Below, piece by piece: positions 25,056 to 34,619 of a stretch of 64,000 nucleotides of DNA. How positions within the stretch are numbered: the first letter of the stretch is position 1; every line of letters starts with the position of its first letter. The notes under the pieces are model-generated. The model was given only the letters and a program-made list of their open reading frames with translations, had not been told where the DNA came from and searched no databases. The stretch lies in NCBI GenBank assembly GCA_014860005.1, contig JACZKP010000071.1:1-64000 (forward strand), given 5' to 3'. Both the position numbers and the translations under genes were made by a program. This DNA is from Verrucomicrobiota bacterium (GTDB lineage: Bacteria; Verrucomicrobiota; Verrucomicrobiae; Limisphaerales; UBA11358).

Positions 25056-25943
25056 ATGAAAACAGCACCATGCCGTAGATGCTTGAAAGCAAAACCGCGA
25101 GTGTGGGTTGGCAACCTGCTGCTCCTGGTGCTTGGAATTCTGCTGACGGGCTGCCCCGCCGGCACGTCCAGCCGCGGCCCGGCGCTGAAAGGCAAAATCG
25201 CGATCAAAGGTTCAAACACGATTGGCGAAGAATTAGCCCCGCGGCTCATCGAGGAGTACCGCAAGGACCAGCCGGAAGTAACGTTTGAACTGGAATCGAA
25301 GGGCACCGGTTCAGGATTTGCGGCGCTGCTGGCCAGCGAGTGCGACATTGCGGCGGCTTCGCGCGTGGCGAGCCAGGACGAACTTACGCAGGCCCGCAAT
25401 CAAGGCGTCGAGTTGAACTTGCACACGATCGGCAGCTACAGCGTGGCGGTGATTGTGAACGCGGGCAACCCGGTCAGCAACTTGTCGCGCGATCAGGTGC
25501 GCGATATTTTTACCGGCAAAGTCCGCAACTGGCAGGAGTTGGGCGGAGCCGCTATACCCATCCGGTTGTTTATTCGTGATGCAATCTCCGGGACGCCGCT
25601 GGGTTTCCAAGAGTTGGCAATGGAGAACCAGCCCTACGCAACGGACGCGAGCGCCTTCACCAATTACGCGGGAATTGAAGCGGCTGTGGCGAAGGATGCC
25701 GGCGGCATCGGTTATGTGGGCCTGGACCTGGCGAAGCTGGCGGGCGTGAATGCCGTTTCCATTCGCGGCGTGCCGCCCACGGCCGTCACGGTGAACGAAG
25801 GCCAGTATCCGATTGCGCGGGTTCTGCGGCTCTACACCAACAAAACGAATGAATCCCCGGTGACGCTCGATTTCATCCGGTTCGTCCAATCACCGCGCGG
25901 GCAGAAAATCCTGGCGGACATGGGATTCGTGCCACGGCTGTGA
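25056..25943 (+). CDS. PstS-like phosphate-binding lipoprotein
   Basis: A 295-residue periplasmic substrate-binding protein of the phosphate ABC transporter (PstS/SphX) type. The lipoprotein signal ends in the lipobox LLTGC with Cys33. The binding fold starts with IAIKGSNTIGEELAPRL and continues with SKGTGSGFAALLASECDIAAASR, the phosphate-binding loop. IFTGKVRNWQELGG and GTPLGFQELAM are also typical. No permease or ATPase genes are near, so it may serve a remote transporter or act in signalling. It is divergent from the phosphatase gene. Confidence 0.88.
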   Translation: MKTAPCRRCLKAKPRVWVGNLLLLVLGILLTGCPAGTSSRGPALKGKIAIKGSNTIGEELAPRLIEEYRKDQPEVTFELESKGTGSGFAALLASECDIAAASRVASQDELTQARNQGVELNLHTIGSYSVAVIVNAGNPVSNLSRDQVRDIFTGKVRNWQELGGAAIPIRLFIRDAISGTPLGFQELAMENQPYATDASAFTNYAGIEAAVAKDAGGIGYVGLDLAKLAGVNAVSIRGVPPTAVTVNEGQYPIARVLRLYTNKTNESPVTLDFIRFVQSPRGQKILADMGFVPRL

Positions 25944-25967
25944 CGGCAAGCAAAGGCGGGCGGTTTA

Positions 25968-26831
25968 CTAACGCGCCGTCCAGTCCCAGATGATGGCGGG
26001 ATTCTGCGGTTCGCTGGCGCCCGTGGGGTTGTTGGTGACGGCGTTGATCTTGAAGTACTGGGCGTGACCGTCGGCGAAATTGATGACCGTGCCCACATTG
26101 TGGCGGGTGCCAATGCTGCGGAAACGGTTGGCCGGGTTCACCGAGTTGAACTGAGGCGAACTGTTGACGACTTCCTTCACCGGGTTGAACACGACATCAA
26201 ACATCAATACGGTGGCGGTTGGTTTCTTCAGTTGGCTCATGCGGGGCATCTTGGGGTAGTCCGCCGCGTTATTGTAGGGTCGCTTCAGGTCAATGTTGAA
26301 GGCATAGCTGAAGAAGCCGTTCGCGCCGCCGCCGCTCAACACGGCGTATTCGGAATCACTCATGGTGGCGCTGGGACAATGCCAGATTTTTCCCTTGCCC
26401 CCCGGGAACGGCAGCTTGGCCCGGACATTCCCGCCCGGATCGCTGGCGTAATCGGTTAGTCGCCGCTCAGCGACATTGGGCGGCAGCAAATTGAACCACG
26501 CATTCAAATCATGCGGCGTGCCTTCGGGCGCAGTGCCGGGATACGTGCCGGTTCGTCCCATGCCGTCGCGGGGAATACCGTCGCTGTTGTCCGCGGCGTA
26601 AATTCCCTGGGCCAGCCCCCATTGCTTGAGATTGGAGACGCAATTGATTCTTTGCGCCTTCGCCTTGGCGTTGGCCAGTGCCGGGAGCAACATCGCCGCC
26701 AGGATGGCAATGATGGCAATAACGACGAGCAATTCAATCAAGGTGAACGCCCATGATCGGCGCGGGGTCGGGATGAGCAACTTCCCCGAGGCAGGGGAGG
26801 AACTTCGAGGATGAAACCAGATGAACGGCAT
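25968..26831 (-). CDS. Prepilin-type (DUF1559-like) secreted pseudopilin
   Basis: A 287-residue protein with an N-terminal type IV prepilin-like segment, [20 protein letters not shown], after about 30 residues. The residue before Phe is Ala (WAFTLIE) rather than the usual Gly. The rest is a globular domain with [28 protein letters not shown] and a C-terminal [13 protein letters not shown], the H-x-G/DGH pattern typical of the large DUF1559/prepilin families of Planctomycetes and Verrucomicrobia. Its role is unknown; such genes occur in many copies per genome. It lies downstream of the Ig-domain gene on the same strand. Confidence 0.88.
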   Translation of the reverse strand: MPFIWFHPRSSSPASGKLLIPTPRRSWAFTLIELLVVIAIIAILAAMLLPALANAKAKAQRINCVSNLKQWGLAQGIYAADNSDGIPRDGMGRTGTYPGTAPEGTPHDLNAWFNLLPPNVAERRLTDYASDPGGNVRAKLPFPGGKGKIWHCPSATMSDSEYAVLSGGGANGFFSYAFNIDLKRPYNNAADYPKMPRMSQLKKPTATVLMFDVVFNPVKEVVNSSPQFNSVNPANRFRSIGTRHNVGTVINFADGHAQYFKINAVTNNPTGASEPQNPAIIWDWTAR

Positions 26832-26914
26832 AGTCGCCTGATTATTCAGTTTACGCTGGCATTCGGCAGATGCCGGTAAATCCGTTTCTAAATTGTGACA
26901 TTTGCGCGACCACT

Positions 26915-29134
26915 TCATGGACTGACAATTTTGTAAAACCGCGTGGCCGGCGAAGAATTCGCGTCGGTGTATTGGCCTGCCGTGGTGTTGAAGGTCAGCC
27001 CGCTAGTCAGCGGCAGATACGGGCCGTTCACGTCGGTTGCCCGCATGATGCTGTAGGACATGTGCGGTTGAGCGGTCCAGGTAATCTGTGCGTTGCCGCT
27101 GCTCAAGGCGATGATTCCGGTCACCGCAGGCGGCGGCTCCGTGACGATGTCGGCGTAACGCGTCGGCAAGATCTGATACCCTGCGCTCCGGTTAGCGGCG
27201 CTGGTGTTGAGAAAGAAAGCCATGGGACCAGTCACTGTCCAGGCAAACGCGGGAATCGGCTTGCCGATAATGTCAAACACCCGGGAATCAACCCGGAAAC
27301 TGAATCGTTCGCCAGCCTGGTTGGTGATGACGTAGTTTTGACCGCTGCCAAAGGTGCCGCCGGCATTGACAAAATAGACGTTGGTCAACGTGATGAAAGC
27401 GCCCTGATATTTGCGGATGGCCTCGCCCACGCCGCCGAACGCCGCACTGTTGGTGAAACCAAGCGGTAGCACCTGGCCCGGAGGCAGGAGGTTGCCGCTG
27501 CTGTTGATCACAATGCTGTGCGAAGGATCGGATGCTGTCAGGTTCAACTCTAACAGGCTGTTGAACTGTCCCAACGGGCCGGTGACAGTCACGCTATCGC
27601 CTGCCAGCGGGCGGACGGTGTTGTTGCCGGCGAAGAACACATTGATGCCGCCTGTTTGATCCTCCATGTAGAGACTGGTGTTGGCCGCGGTGCTGATGTT
27701 GGTGTGCGTGGTCACGACGCCCGTGGCGGTGTAAAGCGCCGTCGTGTTCGTAGGCAGGAAGAAGACCGGGTCAACCAACGTGCGCAGATGGCCAATGGTG
27801 ACAACCGGGGGCACGGCCACGGACACTACGGCGTTGGAGCTTCGCACGCCGCCAAATTCATTTGTCACGCCGCAGGTGTATGTCCCGGTGGTGTCATTGT
27901 TGTTTTGCACGTTGGGAATTTGCAGGACGGGGCTGTTACCGCCGGGCACGGGTGCGCCGTTGCGATTCCATTGGTAGGTGATCGTGCCGGGCCCGGTCGC
28001 GCTGAGTGCCAGGGTGGCGGTCTGGCCGGCAAAGACCGCTGTGTTGGTGGGATGAACCGTGATTGTGGGCGACACGGGCGGATTGGTAACCCAGAGTGAA
28101 GCCGCCGCGCTGGTCACCGACAGGCCGGTAAAGGGATTGCTCACGACAACCTCGTAGGAGCCACTGTCACTTTCAATTGCACCGGGAAACGCCAGCACAT
28201 TGGTGTTCCCGTAGGGATTGCTGAAGTCAGCACCATTCTTACGCCATTGATAATTCAGACTGGCCAGGTTTTGGCCCGCCGCCACCACTGAGAGAAGAGC
28301 GGTGCTGCCGGCAAAATTGGTGGCGCTCTGAGGTTGGTACGCAATCCCCGGTGGCACGGGGGTGGTGGGCCAAACCGCGGTCGCAGCTTCTTCAAACGTG
28401 GTGGCCACGGCAAGATTGCTGACGGTCAGGAACCCGCCAAAGCCGCTCGCCTGCCGGAAAGCAAAGGCCGTCGCCGTGCCAGGTGTCACCACGTCGCTGG
28501 AAATTACCGAGGGGTCTGATGCCGAAAGCGGGTTGACCCACAGCGTAATGGCATAGAGGGAAATCGGGTCCCAGCCGATGACGACTTGATACGTGGTATT
28601 GGTGGCAAGATCCACAGGAAGAATCGCACTGGGAGTGGTGCTGCTGGCGGCTGACACTCCGAGTCGAAAAGTGCCGGGCAGCGCGGAGAAAACGTTGCTC
28701 GTGCCGTTCGGATTGCCGGTCAGCGCCCAGACTCGGCCCTGGAAAACATTGTTGGTTACAAAAAAGTGCGCGAAATAGGCGCCATTGGCGGAGGGTAGGT
28801 TGGTAAAGTTGATCGTGAAACTGGCATACAGCAAGATCGGGCTGTTGGTATACGGGCTGTCCGCAGCCGTGGCCAGCAGGCGGTTCACATCATCCGTGCG
28901 GGCCAGCCCCACCCCCGAGGTGGAGATCTCCAACTGGCTTGCCCGTACCATGGCATCGCTCGGTGCTGCCGAACCGCTGTGCCGCGACCAATTCGTTATC
29001 GTGCCGGACACGTTGGTGGAAGTCTCGATGATCGGCCCGTCGGGATAATTGAAGTCCTCATACCAGATCAGATCGGCGCGGACGGAAAAAATGGCCAGGC
29101 AGGTCAGCAGGGCAGTGAGCAACGTCTTTTTCAT
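26915..29134 (-). CDS. Large secreted Ig-domain protein
   Basis: A 739-residue exported protein. The signal peptide is [20 protein letters not shown]. The first about 270 residues look like a lectin/jelly-roll domain beginning [13 protein letters not shown]. Two immunoglobulin-like repeats follow (about 270-450), each with the [11 protein letters not shown] or [12 protein letters not shown] core and [12 protein letters not shown] or [13 protein letters not shown]. Then comes an OB-like stretch ([12 protein letters not shown]) and a C-terminal fibronectin-like unit ending TRFYKIVSP. Surface or extracellular polymer binding is likely. Asn/Thr-rich composition is typical of Verrucomicrobia secreted proteins. 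Confidence 0.82.
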   Translation of the reverse strand: MKKTLLTALLTCLAIFSVRADLIWYEDFNYPDGPIIETSTNVSGTITNWSRHSGSAAPSDAMVRASQLEISTSGVGLARTDDVNRLLATAADSPYTNSPILLYASFTINFTNLPSANGAYFAHFFVTNNVFQGRVWALTGNPNGTSNVFSALPGTFRLGVSAASSTTPSAILPVDLATNTTYQVVIGWDPISLYAITLWVNPLSASDPSVISSDVVTPGTATAFAFRQASGFGGFLTVSNLAVATTFEEAATAVWPTTPVPPGIAYQPQSATNFAGSTALLSVVAAGQNLASLNYQWRKNGADFSNPYGNTNVLAFPGAIESDSGSYEVVVSNPFTGLSVTSAAASLWVTNPPVSPTITVHPTNTAVFAGQTATLALSATGPGTITYQWNRNGAPVPGGNSPVLQIPNVQNNNDTTGTYTCGVTNEFGGVRSSNAVVSVAVPPVVTIGHLRTLVDPVFFLPTNTTALYTATGVVTTHTNISTAANTSLYMEDQTGGINVFFAGNNTVRPLAGDSVTVTGPLGQFNSLLELNLTASDPSHSIVINSSGNLLPPGQVLPLGFTNSAAFGGVGEAIRKYQGAFITLTNVYFVNAGGTFGSGQNYVITNQAGERFSFRVDSRVFDIIGKPIPAFAWTVTGPMAFFLNTSAANRSAGYQILPTRYADIVTEPPPAVTGIIALSSGNAQITWTAQPHMSYSIMRATDVNGPYLPLTSGLTFNTTAGQYTDANSSPATRFYKIVSP

Positions 29135-29462
29135 ACACTTCTTACGGTTTGGTCATCGGCTGGAACAAGAGCTATCCTGACTTCAAGTAACGCGAGCCAG
29201 CCTCTCTGTTCGGGTCTTCCATCGAGCTTCGATTCAGCCGGCTGAACTTTAGGACGCATCCCCCAAAATGCAAGTGTTACCACGGCAAAGTTATCAACAA
29301 TTCAGCAACATTATCATGACAGTGCGGAGCAATCTGCAACCGTCCACAAGCCGCACCGCGCGTCCAAGACTTGTTCCGCAATCTCGCTCGCCCGCAAATA
29401 CAATTTGCGCGAGGCGACATCCTTAACGATACTTTCTGCGTTTGACACCCTCGGCAAAACCA
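29135..29462. other. Divergent intergenic region
   Basis: A 328-base stretch between the Ig-domain gene and the PQQ-propeller gene, which are divergently transcribed. It is AT-richer in the middle (around 29290-29320) and should hold both promoters. I see no gene and no strong operator. Confidence 0.5.
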
Positions 29463-30572
29463 ATGAACGCGGTAAAGTTCGCAACCTTGATGCTGGGTCT
29501 GACGGTGGTAACGTCACCGGCGGCGGACTGGCCCATGTTTCGCGGCGGCCCGTCGCTGACGGGCGTGGCGTCCGGCACGCTGCCGGACAAACCCGCGTTG
29601 TTGTGGTCATTCAAAACCGAACGAGCGGTCAAATCTTCCGCTGCCATCAGCGGCGGGCGGGTGTTCATCGGATCAGATGACGGTCACATTTACGCGCTGG
29701 ACCTTCGCACGGGAAAGAAGCTGTGGTCGTTCAAGACCGATGGCCCGGTAGAATCCTCGCCGCTGGTCCTCGGCGGACGCGTGTTCGTGGGCAGTGGGGA
29801 TGCCCATCTTTATTGCCTGGGCGCCGCCGACGGCAAGTTGCTGTGGAAATATGAAACCGGGGATAAAATCCTCGGCGGCCCCAACTGGGTGGCCACCGGT
29901 AACACCACGAACATTCTGGTCGGCAGTTACGATTACAATCTGCACTCCGTGGACGCAAACACCGGCCGGAGCAACTGGGTTTATGAGTCCGGCAATTACA
30001 TCAACGGCTCGCCCGCACTGGCGGATGGCCTGACGATCTTTGGTGGTTGCGACGCGGTGCTCCACTTGATCTCCGTGGCGGACGGCACGAAGACGAAAGA
30101 AATCGAAGCGGGCGCCTACGTGGCCGCTTCGGTCGCGGTGGCCGACGGACGGGCCTACTTCGGGCATTTTGAAAACCAATTCCTTTGCTTTGACCTCAAG
30201 GAGGGGCGTCAGATCTGGAGTTATCGTGACCGGAGTTTTCCCTATTTTTCCTCCGCGGCAATCAGCCGCGAGCGCGTGCTGTTTGGCGGACGCGACAAGC
30301 AGTTGCATTGCGTGAAGCGCGACGACGGCACGCGCGTCTGGACGTTTCCGACCCGCGGCAAGGTGGATAGTTCTCCCGTGGTTTGTGGCGATAAGGTCGT
30401 CGTAGGCTCGGATGACGGCCGGGTTTATATCGTGACCTTGGACACCGGCAAGGAACTCTGGTCTTACGAAATCGGACGGGCGGTGGGCAGTTCGCCGGCT
30501 GTGGCGGGCGGGAAAATCGTCATTGGCTCAGATGACGGAAGTGTTTATTGCTTTGGCGCCAAACCAAACTAA
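29463..30572 (+). CDS. Exported PQQ-type beta-propeller repeat protein
   Basis: A 369-residue exported protein with a signal peptide cut after SPA (MNAVKFATLMLGLTVVTSPA). The mature protein begins DWPMFRGGPSLTG and continues as repeated about 40-residue blades of the PQQ-like type, each with a G-x-x-L/I-W-S/T docking pattern: LLWSFKTERAVKSSAAI, KLWSFKTDGPVESSPL, KLLWKYETGDKI, TRVWTFPTRGKVDSSPV, ELWSYEIGRAVGSSPAV. The family includes quinoprotein dehydrogenases and BamB scaffold proteins. With no other domain, a structural or binding role is as likely as enzyme activity. The start ATG is at 29463. Confidence 0.88.
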   Translation: MNAVKFATLMLGLTVVTSPAADWPMFRGGPSLTGVASGTLPDKPALLWSFKTERAVKSSAAISGGRVFIGSDDGHIYALDLRTGKKLWSFKTDGPVESSPLVLGGRVFVGSGDAHLYCLGAADGKLLWKYETGDKILGGPNWVATGNTTNILVGSYDYNLHSVDANTGRSNWVYESGNYINGSPALADGLTIFGGCDAVLHLISVADGTKTKEIEAGAYVAASVAVADGRAYFGHFENQFLCFDLKEGRQIWSYRDRSFPYFSSAAISRERVLFGGRDKQLHCVKRDDGTRVWTFPTRGKVDSSPVVCGDKVVVGSDDGRVYIVTLDTGKELWSYEIGRAVGSSPAVAGGKIVIGSDDGSVYCFGAKPN

Positions 30573-30755
30573 TCCCGCGTAACCGGATCCCTGTGAATCC
30601 TTTAACCCAGCCGCTTTTGCCCGGACGAACGCCGCCTTGTTTGAATTCTTGGACGGTCACATTGTCAATTATGCGATGAGTCAAGAAAACACCCAAACGG
30701 GGCGCTCGCGGAGCTACGACGGCTGCGCCAAACTCAATTCCAACCGAACCCGCGT

Positions 30756-31298
30756 ATGAAAAACGTGCTGCAATATCTGCTTTGGGCATTCGTGGCGATC
30801 ACAGTCCTTTTAGCCGCGCTCTTCGAGATTCTGGCATTAATGCCCCTGCCAGGTTGGTTCTATCTCCTGTGCATTATTGTTGTCGCCGGCGCCGGGTTGC
30901 TGTTGCGCACAACCCAGGCAAAGCTGGCGGTTCTGGCCAGCGCCCTCCTGCTTGGTTGCCTCCATCTCGTGCCTTGGTCCTCTCGCAAACCATTTCTGCG
31001 CGACCTGGCCAATATCAAGCCCGGCATGTCCGTCGAAGAGGTGCGCTCCGTGATGGCGCGTTATGTCGAAGGCACGGGCTGGCCGGCCAATCCCTTCTCG
31101 GAGGATGGCGGGGGAGTGCTCCAGGAAGCCGGCACCGACCGGGAATTTCAAATCGAAGCTAACACCGCTGGCGAAATGGAAATTCAGAACTCCATTGTGT
31201 TCCGCCACAACCCGGACGATGGGCGTTTCAATTCCGATTGGGGCGTTGTGGAATTTAGCCACGACCGGGTTATCAAGGTGAGCTTCCTGCCCGATTGA
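30756..31298 (+). CDS. Membrane protein with SmpA/OmlA-like C-terminal domain
   Basis: A 180-residue protein of unknown function. Three hydrophobic segments occupy residues 1-80 (LLWAFVAITVLLAALFEIL, FYLLCIIVVAGAGLLL, LAVLASALLLGCL). The soluble part contains LANIKPGMSVEEVRSVMARY, a phrase typical of the small BamE/SmpA-like alpha-beta fold, followed by beta-rich sequence. It stands alone after the PQQ-propeller gene and ten bases before the HemN-like gene. Confidence 0.7.
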   Translation: MKNVLQYLLWAFVAITVLLAALFEILALMPLPGWFYLLCIIVVAGAGLLLRTTQAKLAVLASALLLGCLHLVPWSSRKPFLRDLANIKPGMSVEEVRSVMARYVEGTGWPANPFSEDGGGVLQEAGTDREFQIEANTAGEMEIQNSIVFRHNPDDGRFNSDWGVVEFSHDRVIKVSFLPD

Positions 31299-31307
31299 AT
31301 CAGTGTG

Positions 31308-32672
31308 ATGACCGCCAAATCTGATCCCACCATTCCAGTGACGAAATCCCCGCCGCTGCAACATGCGACCACGGCGGGCAACTATTTCGTGTCCAACTAT
31401 CCGCCCTTCGCATTCTGGAAGCCGGAATTCGTGCCGCAATTCGAAGCCGCGCTCGAACGCCCTCCCCTCACGGAGCACGAGTCACGCCGCACGCCTCTCG
31501 GTCTTTACACCCACATTCCCTTTTGCCGCAAGCGATGTCATTTCTGTTATTTCAAAGTCTATACGGACAAGGATTCATCCGAAGTGCGCGGCTACCTTGA
31601 CGCCTTGCTCAAGGAGTTGACGGTTTACGCCGGCAAACCGGTCATCGGTGGACGCAAGCCCCGGTTTGTCTATTTTGGCGGCGGCACGCCGAGTTACCTT
31701 TCGCCGGATCAATTGAAGTTTCTAACGGACGGCATGAAGCGGCTGCTGCCTTGGGACGAAGTCGAGGAAGTCACTTTTGAGGCTGAACCGGGAACGCTCA
31801 CGGACCATAAGCTCCAAGCGATTCGCGATCTTGGCGTCACGCGGCTCTCGTTGGGCATCGAACATTTTGACGATCACATCCTTGAGATCAACGGCCGCGC
31901 GCATCGCTCGAAAGAAATCGCCCGCGCCTACGCCTACGCGCGCGAAATCGGCTTCCCGCAGATCAACATTGATCTTATCGCCGGCATGGTCGAGGAGACG
32001 GAGGAGAAATGGCGCGAGACGGTGGCTAAAGCCGTGGAGTTGCGCCCCGACTCGGTGACGATTTACCAGATGGAAGTGCCGTTCAACACCGGCATCTACC
32101 AGCAGATGAAAACCGAAGGCAAACTCGTCGCCCCCGTGGCCGATTGGGAAACGAAACGCACCTGGGTGGATTACGCGTATCGTGAGTTTGAGAAAATTGG
32201 TTACACGGTTACGAGCGGCACCACCGTCGTGCGCGATGCGACGAAAGTGAAATTCATTTACCGCGAAGGGTTGTTCTCCGGCGCGGACATTTTGTCTGTC
32301 GGGGTGGCCAGCTTCGGGCATTTGAGCGGCGTACATTACCAGAACCATCACGAGTTCCAGCCCTACGTGGACGCGGTGAACACCGGCCGGCTGCCCGTCT
32401 ATCGTGCGCTCACGCCTGACGCGGACGAGCGCTACATCCGCGAGTTCATGCTTGGCCTGAAGCTGGGCAGCGTGAGCGCTGGTCATTACGCGCGCAAGTT
32501 TGGCAAGGATCCGCGCGAAAAGTTTGCCGGCCCGCTCGCCACGCTCAAAGCCTGGGGGTTTCTCACCAACGGCGGCGACCGCATTGGCGTCACCCGCGAG
32601 GGCTTGCTGCAAATTGACCGCCTGCTTCACGAATTCTTCAAACCGGAACACAACACGGGACGCTATGCCTGA
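31308..32672 (+). CDS. HemN/HutW-like radical SAM protein
   Basis: A 454-residue radical SAM enzyme of the coproporphyrinogen-III-oxidase-like group. The cluster motif is HIPFCRKRCHFCYFK (Cys73, Cys77, Cys80 from the ATG at 31308). Other group features are VYFGGGTPSYLS, EAEPGTLT, GVTRLSLGIEHFDD and INIDLIAGMVEET. True HemN has similar motifs, but this copy has an N-terminal extension and lies in an operon with a chorismate-lyase-like gene, overlapping it by eight bases. That pairing suggests a specialised pathway rather than haem synthesis. A GTG three bases upstream is an alternative start. Confidence 0.85.
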   Translation: MTAKSDPTIPVTKSPPLQHATTAGNYFVSNYPPFAFWKPEFVPQFEAALERPPLTEHESRRTPLGLYTHIPFCRKRCHFCYFKVYTDKDSSEVRGYLDALLKELTVYAGKPVIGGRKPRFVYFGGGTPSYLSPDQLKFLTDGMKRLLPWDEVEEVTFEAEPGTLTDHKLQAIRDLGVTRLSLGIEHFDDHILEINGRAHRSKEIARAYAYAREIGFPQINIDLIAGMVEETEEKWRETVAKAVELRPDSVTIYQMEVPFNTGIYQQMKTEGKLVAPVADWETKRTWVDYAYREFEKIGYTVTSGTTVVRDATKVKFIYREGLFSGADILSVGVASFGHLSGVHYQNHHEFQPYVDAVNTGRLPVYRALTPDADERYIREFMLGLKLGSVSAGHYARKFGKDPREKFAGPLATLKAWGFLTNGGDRIGVTREGLLQIDRLLHEFFKPEHNTGRYA

Positions 32673-33207
32673 CTCCTTTACCTACCCACTCTCGGAATTC
32701 TATTCCCGCGCCAAGCTGCCGTTGCCGGGCATCGAAACCATTCCCGGCGACGCCGTGCCCGAGCCGTATCGCACGCTGCTGGTTCACCAAAACGACATGA
32801 CGCCCACGCTGGAGGCGTTTCACAAGTCCAAGATCCATCTCGAAATCCTCAGCAGCGAGCGCCGGGGCGGATTCTACTTCCGCGAAGTGGTATTGCGGCT
32901 GAATCATGACGAGCAACCGGTCGAGTTCGGCGCGAACAAGATTTTCCTCGGCATGTTCCCCGAGGAGGCGCAGGAATTGATCCTGCTCGAACAAGCGCCC
33001 CTTGGCAGCATCCTCCAGGAATGTGGCGTCCGGCATCAGACGGAAGCGCGGGCTTTTCTGCGGGTGAGCCCGGACCAACTCATTGCGGGAGCGTTTGAAC
33101 TGGAACAGTCCGCCACGCTCTATGGCCGCAAGGCGGTGATCTCCGACCTGAATGGCAAACCGCTTTCCGAGATCGTGGAGATTTTGCCGCCGGCCAGGGC
33201 CTCTTAA
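32665..33207 (+). CDS. Chorismate pyruvate-lyase-like protein
   Basis: A 180-residue protein resembling the chorismate lyase/UTRA fold. Features: RTLLVHQNDMTPTLEAFHKSKI, which matches the D-M-T-x-x-L-E strand-helix of UbiC-like proteins, and LEQAPLGSILQECG, the conserved P-L-G loop. Chorismate lyases release pyruvate to give 4-hydroxybenzoate. Its start overlaps the end of the radical SAM gene, so the two are translationally coupled. The last codons and stop lie in the left arm of a palindromic repeat. The fold call is good; the reaction is an inference. Confidence 0.7.
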   Translation: MPDSFTYPLSEFYSRAKLPLPGIETIPGDAVPEPYRTLLVHQNDMTPTLEAFHKSKIHLEILSSERRGGFYFREVVLRLNHDEQPVEFGANKIFLGMFPEEAQELILLEQAPLGSILQECGVRHQTEARAFLRVSPDQLIAGAFELEQSATLYGRKAVISDLNGKPLSEIVEILPPARAS

Positions 33208-33364
33208 TCTTAATCGTAATCCAGCTCTTAATCTCCGCGGCGATTCCGGGTGATTGTGGCCGGAAGGGAGCTTTCCCTCGTGAGCAGTGGGCGCGAAGTC
33301 TGTCCAACTTTACGAACAACTCGCGATCCGGCTGACGCGATGAGGTTAGGATTACGATTAAGAG
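33201..33364. repeat. CTCTTAATC...GATTAAGAG inverted repeat
   Basis: The left arm at 33201-33222 contains TTAATCGTAATCC and the right arm at 33348-33364 contains GGATTACGATTAAGAG. The left arm includes the stop codon of the chorismate-lyase-like gene. The pair separates that operon from the WXG100-like cassette. Confidence 0.8.
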
Positions 33365-33457
33365 GAAGTTAAGACCAAAGGCGCAATTCCCATTGGAAGC
33401 CTGCGGCGCGCTCTGTTACGTTTCCGGCAACGAACAATCTGAAACCAGAGGAACAAC

Positions 33458-33730
33458 ATGCCCCAGGCCGTCATGGACCCCGGCGAAGTCCGCCGGTTTG
33501 CCGAAGAACTCAAGCGGTTCAATCTTGAACTGCAGAATCGCATGGCGCTCCTTCAGGCGCGCTTCGCCGCGCTGGGCGACACCTGGCAGGACCAGGAACA
33601 CGCCAAGTTTTCCGAGGAGTTTCGCGACACAATGAAGGTGCTGAAAAGATTCATCGAGTCCTCGAACCAGCACACGCCCTTCCTCCTGCGCAAGGCGCAG
33701 CGTATCGAGGAGTATTTGGATCAACATTAA
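33458..33730 (+). CDS. WXG100-like small secreted protein
   Basis: A 90-residue all-helical protein of WXG100 size. Helix one is EVRRFAEELKRFNLELQNRMA; the turn is GDTWQDQEH with Trp43 and Asp45 where WXG100 proteins have W-x-G; helix two is HAKFSEEFRDTMKVLKRFI. The start at 33458 has AGAGGA upstream. WXG100 proteins form helical hairpin dimers and are substrates or parts of type VII secretion, driven by an EssC/EccC ATPase. An EssC-like ATPase is three genes downstream, which supports the call. The downstream gap to the coiled-coil gene is a palindromic repeat. Confidence 0.8.
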   Translation: MPQAVMDPGEVRRFAEELKRFNLELQNRMALLQARFAALGDTWQDQEHAKFSEEFRDTMKVLKRFIESSNQHTPFLLRKAQRIEEYLDQH

Positions 33731-33755
33731 GCCACCAAGCATGGACCGAAACACC

Positions 33756-33845
33756 AAGCACCAAACACCAAACACCGAAGCTCGTCTGCGTCTTCTGGCG
33801 TTTGGAGTTAGGCATTTCCTTGGCGTTTGGCGTTTGGTATTTGGA
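33756..33845. repeat. CCAAACACC...GGCGTTTGG inverted repeat inside the WXG100 cassette
   Basis: CCAAGCACCAAACACCAAAC (from 33756) pairs with GGCGTTTGGCGTTTGGTATT (about 33820-33843). The element fills the gap between the WXG100-like gene and the coiled-coil gene. Confidence 0.75.
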
Positions 33846-33858
33846 GTTTTCTAAGCCC

Positions 33859-34416
33859 ATGCCTGAACGCGCCAGGGTCACTTCGCTGGAAGCCATCGAA
33901 AACTTCCGGGCCAAACTTATCATCTATCGTGACAAGGCCGGGCGGGTGCTCGACGAGGTTAGTGAAGACGTGGTGCGCACCCGCCTGTGGCTGCAAAACG
34001 ATCGTCGAACCCACTGGCAGGCGCAGATCGAACGGCGCACGCGCGACTTGGAGCAACGCCAGCAGGAGTTGTTCAGCGCCCAGCTTTCCGGTCTCCGCGA
34101 AGCTTCCTACATCCAGCAATTGGCCGTGCAGAAAGCCCGCCGCGCCGTGCGCGACGCGGAAGCGCATCTGCAAACCGTCAAAGAGTGGAGCCGGCAGTTT
34201 GATCACCGGGTCGAACCGTTGGCCCGGCACGTTGAGAAGCTGCGTCACATTCTGGGCACAGACCTTGGCCACGCAGTGGCGTGGCTGAATGAAGCGACCA
34301 AGACGCTCGCCGATTACGCTGAATTGTCTCCGGCCACCGGGGCGCAGACCGCCACCGCGCCGGAACGCGAGCCGGACTCCAGTGAACCGCCAACAACTGG
34401 AGACGCCAGATCATGA
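33859..34416 (+). CDS. Coiled-coil protein of the WXG100/ATPase cassette
   Basis: A 185-residue protein that is nearly all helix and strongly charged. Residues about 10-150 are a heptad-rich coiled coil (IERRTRDLEQRQQELFSAQL, VQKARRAVRDAEAHLQTVK). The last about 30 residues are Pro/Thr/Glu-rich and disordered. There is no signal peptide or membrane helix. The start is the ATG at 33859. It overlaps the next small gene by four bases. It may be a chaperone, scaffold or secreted partner for the WXG100-like protein; no named family is recognised. Confidence 0.7.
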   Translation: MPERARVTSLEAIENFRAKLIIYRDKAGRVLDEVSEDVVRTRLWLQNDRRTHWQAQIERRTRDLEQRQQELFSAQLSGLREASYIQQLAVQKARRAVRDAEAHLQTVKEWSRQFDHRVEPLARHVEKLRHILGTDLGHAVAWLNEATKTLADYAELSPATGAQTATAPEREPDSSEPPTTGDARS

Positions 34417-34619
34417 CCGGCAGTCAGAATCGTCTGATGGCGCTCACAAAGGAACTTGCCGCCGAGTGGGCAAATACCAAGCATTACTGGAATGATGCGA
34501 AGAGCCGGGAGTTTGAAAAACGTTTTCTGGAAGAACTCATGGCGGGAGTGAATCACGCCGTCACCAACATTGAATCCCTTGAACGTATCCTCAACCGAAT
34601 CCACGACGACTGCGAGTAA
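34413..34619 (+). CDS. Very small W-x-D protein, second WXG-like partner
   Basis: A 68-residue helical protein. Its core, YWNDAKSREFEKRFLEEL, shares the spacing W-x-D-x5-F-x3-F with the WXG100-like protein at 33458 (WQDQEHAKFSEEF). It has the second half of a WXG hairpin and a shorter first helix. It overlaps both neighbours: four bases with the coiled-coil gene and up to about 50 bases with the ATPase frame. This suggests tight translational coupling. Two WXG-type proteins in one operon would fit a heterodimer, as in ESAT-6/CFP-10. Confidence 0.65.
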   Translation: MTGSQNRLMALTKELAAEWANTKHYWNDAKSREFEKRFLEELMAGVNHAVTNIESLERILNRIHDDCE

